Source of the DNA: JBDNFP01 sp041689775
GTDB taxonomy: Bacteria; Bacteroidota; Bacteroidia; Cytophagales; Spirosomataceae
Reading direction: 5' to 3'
Assembly: GCA_041689775.1 (NCBI GenBank)
Contig: JBDNFP010000084.1
Location: 1-6,136, forward strand
Length of the DNA: 6,136 bases
Position 1 is the first letter of the stretch. The number at the start of each line of letters is the position of its first letter. Made by a program: the position numbers and the translations under genes. Shown piece by piece: positions 3,601-6,136 of the stretch. Under the pieces are notes generated by a model. It searched no databases. It saw only the letters and a list, made by a program, of their open reading frames with translations, and was not told the origin of the DNA.

Positions 3601-5829
3601 TTCAGAACCGGGATCATGGGGTATGTCAATCACTCTATTGATGCCGGCTTCGTTGAGTGCCCAAAACTTGCCCCGATCCCTTCTCAGGAAATATGCTATA
3701 ACTCTGCTTTTGCCCCGGTAGTGACGAGGGATATAAACGGAGGAGAACCAACGTATCAATGGTACAACAACGCCGGTAGTAATAACCCCGGATCGAGCCC
3801 GGTAATAGGCGCGACTAACTCGGTATTCACTCAACTCCCCACCGAGGTAGGTTTCTATCGGTTCAAGGTAGTGGCTACGGTACAGGTACTTAATCAGGTT
3901 TGCCGCGACAGTACAATTGTTGAATTAAGAATCAAGCCACAACCTGTTATTTCCCTTGATAGCGTGGTGTGTTCATCTGATCGCCTTTTTTACTCGCTAT
4001 ACTACCATACCTCTCCGGCAAATACCCCCGTTACCTCTAGTATGGGTGCCGTATTTAATGGGATCGTTACTGGCATAGCAAGTAGCTCAAATACCACCCT
4101 TACCGCTACCCTAGATGGATGCTCCAATGTACTTGAAATCGCTACCCCAAACTGTAACTGCCCCTACATTGCTCCACCCACCAGTAATGGGGATGCAATT
4201 AGCTGTACCGGACAGACCACATCAACTTTGGCAGTGAGCGTACCCTCCGGGCAGTCGGTCAATTGGTACAACGCCCCGGTCGATGGTATCCGGTTCGCTA
4301 CTGCCACCACGCAGTTCCAACCTGATACAAGTGGCACTTATTATGCCCAGGCCATTCTAATCAACGGTGCTGACACATGTTATAGCGTCGTACGTACAGC
4401 GGTCGTGTTTACCATTGCTCCCAAACCTCGTATTAGCGCCATTAATACTGATACGATTTGTCAGCCCGGCACAGTTGATCTAAGCAAAGTACTCATAACA
4501 GATTCTACCGGCACCAACCCGGCCTTTGGTTATCCAAAGTTCTACACTTCGGCAGCTGATGCTTTCTTAAACCAGAATCCATTGGTCAATACGAAACTTT
4601 CAAACCCCGTTGACCGTCAGTATTGGATACGTTGGCAAACGGCCACCGGGTGTTTTGACACCACGAGTATTCGGGTAGTTATCCACCCCCGGCCTGCCGT
4701 AAAGATTCTGACGGCTGACTGCTCCTTTGATGCCAGAACTTATTCGATCCGGTATTCGATTCCGGCCGGTGCTACTCTAACCACAAATTTTGATAATTAC
4801 CCTGGGGTAGTATTTCAACCCGGAATGATTACGGGTGTACCTATCCGGCAAAGTATCACGCTCCTGGCGACTTCGCCGTTTGGCTGTACTGATGCAGTTT
4901 CGGTACCTTCGCCCACATGTCCTTGCCCACCCATCGATGCTCCGAAGGTATTAATACAGGATGTGCCCTATTGCGTTGGAGATCCTCTACCTCCACTGTT
5001 TGCCACGATCACTGACCCTATCGTTACGGGTACTATATTTTGGTACGATGCGGCTCAGGTAGGAAGTCTTCTTTCAGTAGGTCCAACGTTTACTCCTACC
5101 CAGCCTGGTATTTACTACGCCGAAGCCCGCGACACGGTCTCATTATGCCAGAGTAGCGTAAGGGTACCCGCCACGGTGAGAAAAGTCAATAAGCCCGTAC
5201 TTACCATTCTTGACACAATTTGTGCCGCGGATGGACGTACCTACTCGATCACTTTTGATACTTTAAACGTCACTACTCTACTACCCAACCGGGGTGTCAT
5301 TAACGGAAACAGCATTACGAGCATTCCTCAGGGTGAAATGGCATCCATCACAGCCTCAAACGGTGCTTGTTTTATACTAGATACGATTCGGGCCACGTGT
5401 ACCCCTACGTATGGTAGCATTGGAAATTTTGTTTGGATAGATACTGACCAGAACGGTAAACAGGGACTACTCCTCGACGAGCCTCCCGTGGCAGGTATGA
5501 CGGTCAGACTCATGGATGGAAACGGCCGGATCCTACGAGGTACCATTACGAATCAGGACGGTAAGTACCTCTTTGACAGTCTGGAAATGGGCAGTTATCA
5601 GGTGCAGTTTATGCAGATGAGTTCCATGGAATTCACACAACCAAAAGTTAGTCCGTCTGACAACGACAGCGATGCCTTACTACTTGGAAAAACAGAGCTA
5701 ATTTTCATCAACGTAGCACTACCCGCAAATGATGTCGGCCGCAATAACCTGACTATCGACGCAGGAATCCATTGTCCGGGAACCAATTGTATCCCGGTTT
5801 TGATAACAATCATACAACAACATAAATAG
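595..5829 (+). CDS. Giant secreted modular protein with SdrD-B-like, propeller-like and Ig-like domains (putative surface adhesin/scaffold)
   Basis: An intact 1744-residue ORF starts at ATG 595. It is the first ATG after an in-frame TGA at 559-561 and opens directly into a signal peptide, which fixes the start. Order by residue: signal peptide 1-28; Ser/Thr/Asn-rich linker about 29-65; two beta-rich modules, each opening with Gly-Pro-Cys-Gly (67-148, then 147 to about 255); SdrD-B-like domain 1 at 259-365; a propeller-like region at 366-872; SdrD-B-like domain 2 at 876-1022; Ig-like modules with Trp-Tyr cores at 1056, 1224 and 1483 and another at about 1277-1364; three copies of a Cys/Asp/Tyr-Ser module at about 1114-1190, 1365-1445 and 1533-1604; SdrD-B-like domain 3 at 1606-1727; tail Cys-x4-Cys-Ile-Pro. 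All three SdrD-B-like domains carry acidic EF-hand-like loops, so calcium rigidification is likely. Many cysteines suggest disulfides outside the cytoplasm. No enzyme active site, membrane anchor, lipobox or recognisable type IX secretion tail is seen. The gene appears monocistronic. Adhesion or matrix scaffolding is inferred from architecture only. Confidence 0.95.
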   Translation: MKTPFTWKAVSLIKSALLFFVATGMVSATLDSSEISNNTLFSKEKSTPTTSVFESPLPSASNAIVSGPCGSNITTVDASNPLGNDGSITISGLADGTEVRVVSVRNNFDTQLEARNFPYVLSNLKPGIYAIRTKSNGCDEIKAVSIGPCGQVLIDTVQVSSCYPNNGSKATVSVQVNWTGGADSIAIEAGGQTKYIKTADGNSSGMVTPSQPAVLAFEIPANGANVTVKAFFVSHPECGETIRIYKAPAPCEPVQCTTLGGSVFNDYNGDGVREARETNGVPGIIVKAYAPDGSIYSAFTDQYGLYDLNIPTNKYPLRVEFTNIPHYLAGGTSTPVGTNNRTTIQFVAAPNCQVNIGVNNLNDFCQKDPLMVIPCWVRGDPLSSTSTGASNPGPNDALVAFPSSNRGVQERPGNATPLHLAYASQVGTLWGAAYNKYTKQLFTSAVLRRHAGLGPLGLGGIYIVDMAKTDTTATQPFLDVATIGIDVGTIFGRQLTTDLTSNDMLANRDSAAFSMVGKAGMGDLEISEDGKLLWFINLKDSKLYSIDISNYNTDGVTKPTAADVKSYTIPNPGCSGGAMRPWGTKIREGKVYIGLVCDGSISGNRSDMNAIIYQFDPALGSGPEAFKTIFKFPLTYPKGSPFEDPIDPATNGWFTWSDDFNVTKQGNAHPSPFVADIEFDIDGSMVLSFGDRTALQMGGDIESSPDGASTGQNFVGGDILRVNALGGAFVLENNAKAGPNIGSAPNNNQGPGFGEFYNDDFYYTGHTAPTHSEVIIGGMAIRPGSGEVTIAAMDPINSGVNPMDSGDDSTYAKTRDIWWSGGVRALDNKTGALNKGYVLYQSIDTNPPSPSGIQLGSFFKSAGLGDIEFICDNVNYIEVGNRVWVDIDKDGVQDADEPPLEGVQVNLYLESDGSLIAQTTTNADGLYYFNASKGVAANTNYLIVYGNGQFTSDRLALNGIEYLVTTTQSGQGGTPNLNDSNIDSDSLTIATGSIPAGLPYFAFRTGIMGYVNHSIDAGFVECPKLAPIPSQEICYNSAFAPVVTRDINGGEPTYQWYNNAGSNNPGSSPVIGATNSVFTQLPTEVGFYRFKVVATVQVLNQVCRDSTIVELRIKPQPVISLDSVVCSSDRLFYSLYYHTSPANTPVTSSMGAVFNGIVTGIASSSNTTLTATLDGCSNVLEIATPNCNCPYIAPPTSNGDAISCTGQTTSTLAVSVPSGQSVNWYNAPVDGIRFATATTQFQPDTSGTYYAQAILINGADTCYSVVRTAVVFTIAPKPRISAINTDTICQPGTVDLSKVLITDSTGTNPAFGYPKFYTSAADAFLNQNPLVNTKLSNPVDRQYWIRWQTATGCFDTTSIRVVIHPRPAVKILTADCSFDARTYSIRYSIPAGATLTTNFDNYPGVVFQPGMITGVPIRQSITLLATSPFGCTDAVSVPSPTCPCPPIDAPKVLIQDVPYCVGDPLPPLFATITDPIVTGTIFWYDAAQVGSLLSVGPTFTPTQPGIYYAEARDTVSLCQSSVRVPATVRKVNKPVLTILDTICAADGRTYSITFDTLNVTTLLPNRGVINGNSITSIPQGEMASITASNGACFILDTIRATCTPTYGSIGNFVWIDTDQNGKQGLLLDEPPVAGMTVRLMDGNGRILRGTITNQDGKYLFDSLEMGSYQVQFMQMSSMEFTQPKVSPSDNDSDALLLGKTELIFINVALPANDVGRNNLTIDAGIHCPGTNCIPVLITIIQQHK
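1369..1689 (+). other. SdrD-B-like domain 1 (residues 259-365) with EF-hand-like loop
   Basis: The domain opens Leu-Gly-Gly-Ser-Val-Phe-Asn-Asp, the usual first strand of SdrD-B/Cna-B-like folds. A loop follows with Asp266, Asn268, Asp270, Gly271, Val272, Glu274 and Glu277, which is the exact 1-3-5-6-7-9-12 spacing of a canonical EF-hand loop. A Thr-Asp-x-Tyr-Gly-x-Tyr turn sits near the middle of the sandwich, as in Cna-B-type domains. It is shorter than copies 2 and 3 and lacks their Asp-Ser-Asp segment. It ends at Cys365, directly before the propeller-like region. Confidence 0.75.
1690..3210 (+). other. Beta-propeller-like region (residues about 366-872)
   Basis: About 500 residues lie between SdrD-B-like domains 1 and 2 without internal sequence of either type. 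They are rich in Gly, Asp and aromatic residues. Blade-like segments recur: Gly-Asp-Leu-Glu-Ile-Ser-Glu-Asp-Gly-Lys at 522-531, Ala-Asp-Ile-Glu-Phe-Asp-Ile-Asp-Gly at 675-683, and Gly-Asp-Ile-Glu-Phe at 865-869. A Tyr-Asn-Lys-Tyr-Thr-Lys-Gln-Leu-Phe strand is typical of repeated-strand propellers. Cys residues occur near both ends (Cys365, Cys871). The fold is inferred from composition and spacing, and no catalytic residues are recognised. Sugar or protein binding is possible but unsupported. Confidence 0.5.
3220..3660 (+). other. SdrD-B-like domain 2 (residues 876-1022), the most canonical copy
   Basis: It starts Val-Gly-Asn-Arg-Val-Trp-Val-Asp. A loop with Asp886, Asp888, Asp890, Gly891, Val892, Asp894 and Glu897 follows, with exact EF-hand-loop spacing, then Pro-Pro-Leu-Glu-Gly-Val. 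A Thr-Asn-Ala-Asp-Gly-Leu-Tyr-Tyr-Phe turn, an Asp983-Ser-Asp985 segment and a closing Ile-Asp-Ala-Gly strand before Cys1022 all match the SdrD-B pattern. In Staphylococcus SdrD, the B repeats bind calcium and stiffen the stalk; the same role is inferred here. Confidence 0.85.
3934..4164 (+). repeat. Cys/Asp/Tyr-Ser module, copy 1 (residues 1114-1190)
   Basis: It begins Lys-Pro-Gln-Pro-Val, then Cys1126-Ser-Ser-Asp1129 with Tyr-Ser at 1133-1134, an Asn-Gly-Ile-Val-Thr-Gly-Ile turn, a Thr-Leu-Thr-Ala-Thr strand with Gly-Cys, and closes Pro-Asn-Cys-Asn-Cys-Pro. It follows an Ig-like domain with Trp1056-Tyr1057. It probably folds as a small beta sandwich. I recall similar units in large Cytophagales surface proteins but cannot give a family name. 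Confidence 0.7.
4687..4929 (+). repeat. Cys/Asp/Tyr-Ser module, copy 2 (residues 1365-1445)
   Basis: It has the same order of landmarks as copy 1: Pro-Arg-Pro-Ala-Val, Cys1376-Ser-Phe-Asp1379, Thr-Tyr-Ser-Ile from 1382, a Gly-Met-Ile-Thr-Gly-Val turn, an Ile-Thr-Leu-Leu-Ala-Thr strand, Gly-Cys, then Pro-Thr-Cys-Pro-Cys-Pro. It follows two consecutive Ig-like modules rather than one. Nucleotide identity to copy 1 is low, so the duplication is old. Confidence 0.7.
5191..5406 (+). repeat. Cys/Asp/Tyr-Ser module, copy 3 (residues 1533-1604), degenerate end
   Basis: Landmarks are Lys-Pro-Val-Leu-Thr-Ile, Cys1543-Ala-Ala-Asp1546, Thr-Tyr-Ser-Ile from 1549, an Asn-Gly-Asn-Ser-Ile-Thr-Ser-Ile turn, a Met-Ala-Ser-Ile-Thr-Ala strand and Gly-Ala-Cys. 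The closing motif keeps Cys1602 but has lost the second Cys (Cys-Thr-Pro instead of Cys-x-Cys-Pro). It runs directly into SdrD-B-like domain 3 instead of another Ig-like domain. Confidence 0.7.
5410..5775 (+). other. SdrD-B-like domain 3 (residues 1606-1727) with altered calcium loop
   Basis: Ile-Gly-Asn-Phe-Val-Trp-Ile-Asp opens the domain. Its loop has Asp1616, Asp1618, Asn1620, Gly1621 and Lys1622, but the closing acidic residue comes at 1629 instead of 1627 because two extra residues sit in a Gly-Leu-Leu-Leu-Asp stretch. Pro-Pro-Val-Ala-Gly-Met, a Thr-Asn-Gln-Asp-Gly-Lys-Tyr turn, an Asp1691-Ser-Asp1693 segment and a final Thr-Ile-Asp-Ala-Gly strand complete the pattern. It is the last folded domain before the 17-residue tail. 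Confidence 0.8.
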
Positions 5830-6001
5830 CTCTACACCCTTCATTTCCTGGCTTGTAAAGTCCCCTACCCTATTGGTAAGCACTAGTAGGCAGAAGGCTC
5901 AGGCATTTAGGTAGTGTTGTTATTGCGCCCACCCGTTTACTCCCAGTGACTTAAAACTTTATGCCGGCCCCGTGCGTTTACAACGTATAACATTTTATAA
6001 T
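5830..6001. other. Short non-coding spacer after the giant gene
   Basis: All three plus-strand frames close within about 85 bases and show no recognisable protein. I see no G/C-rich hairpin followed by a T run, so no intrinsic terminator can be called for the large gene. A 14-base A/T inverted repeat (TATAA-CATT-TTATA, 5986-5999) sits at the right end, just before the insertion sequence. Confidence 0.5.
5986..5999. repeat. A/T inverted repeat beside the insertion-sequence edge
   Basis: TATAA (5986-5990) and TTATA (5995-5999) flank CATT. It lies outside the presumed element end and may have been part of an A/T-rich insertion target. It may also be chance in A/T-rich DNA. Confidence 0.3.
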
Positions 6002-6136
6002 AGGACTTTCGCAAAACTGAAATTTTATTAACTTATGGGATGAAAACAACGCGCGAACTTTACTGCCAGTACCTTCTTTCGAGCCAAGTCAACTACACCT
6101 GCACGAATCTGGCTGACCATTTTGCCGACCTGACCC
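6002..6136 (+). mobile_element. Left end of an insertion sequence (cut by window end)
   Basis: A transposase-like ORF opens at 6040 after only about 38 bases of leader, and that leader begins with AGGACTTTCGCAAAAC (6002-6017). Compact elements with terminal inverted repeats close to the transposase start have this layout, so 6002-6017 or a few bases either side is the candidate left terminal repeat. The right end, matching inverted repeat and target duplication lie outside the window, so the exact boundary and IS family are unproven. Confidence 0.5.
6040..6136 (+). CDS. Transposase N-terminus, probably IS4/IS701-like DDE type (cut by window end)
   Basis: ATG 6040 opens a frame of 32 complete codons running off the right edge, beginning Met-Lys-Thr-Thr-Arg-Glu-Leu-Tyr and continuing Tyr-Leu-Leu-Ser-Ser-Gln, Asn-Tyr-Thr, Leu-Ala-Asp-His. 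This resembles the helical N-terminal region of DDE transposases I associate with Bacteroidota insertion sequences, where the start is commonly an Arg-Glu-Leu-(Tyr/Phe) followed by Leu-Leu-Ser-Ser. The catalytic Asp/Asp/Glu residues would be far downstream and are not visible. The nearby ATG at 6035 is out of frame and stops after two codons, so 6040 is the better start. Family assignment rests on similarity from memory and is tentative. Confidence 0.55.
   Translation, partial: MKTTRELYCQYLLSSQVNYTCTNLADHFADLT

Noticed and set aside
5864..5890. Small hairpins (CCTAC/GTAGG and TACC/GGTA) as a terminator for the giant gene
   Set aside because: Stems of 4-5 bp, the longer one with a 17-base loop, mutually exclusive and without a T tract.
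6035..6043. ATG-GGA-TGA mini-ORF overlapping the transposase start
   Set aside because: Two codons long; most likely chance, although translational coupling cannot be excluded.

Overview
The window looks like part of a Bacteroidota genome, most likely an order Cytophagales (Spirosoma/Dyadobacter-type) organism. The evidence is indirect. There is one giant exported protein that mixes SdrD-B-like domains with CHU_C-associated-type Ig domains and Cys-x-Cys-Pro linkers. The giant gene has no Shine-Dalgarno sequence, its upstream intergenic DNA is strongly A/T-rich, and the N-terminus of a transposase resembles ones I associate with this phylum. No taxonomic marker gene is present.

Layout. Positions 3-113 hold the last 36 codons of an unrecognised plus-strand protein. 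Immediately after it (about 137-268), in another frame, lies the C-terminal third of a two-component receiver domain with no beginning, so it is read as a gene remnant. Positions 269-594 are A/T-rich and contain no convincing gene. They hold a weak promoter candidate, a small interrupted palindrome, an A/T inverted repeat and a doubtful 28-codon minus-strand ORF. Positions 595-5829 are a single intact 1744-residue ORF for a secreted modular protein. Positions 5830-6001 look non-coding. From about 6002 to the right edge the left end of an insertion sequence begins, with its transposase ORF opening at 6040 and cut by the window end.

The giant protein is the main content. Its order is: signal peptide; Ser/Thr/Asn-rich linker; two N-terminal beta-sandwich-like modules; SdrD-B-like domain 1; a region of about 500 residues that looks like a beta-propeller; SdrD-B-like domain 2; Ig-like domains alternating with three copies of a Cys/Asp/Tyr-Ser module; SdrD-B-like domain 3; and a short Cys-x4-Cys-Ile-Pro tail. 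The best reading is a cell-surface or extracellular, calcium-stabilised adhesin or scaffold, but no binding partner can be named. The expected type IX secretion C-terminal domain is not visible.

The genes do not form an obvious pathway or operon. The large gene sits alone between a broken regulatory gene and an insertion sequence, which suggests an accessory, rearranged locus. No CRISPR array, tRNA, rRNA, riboswitch or defence system was seen.
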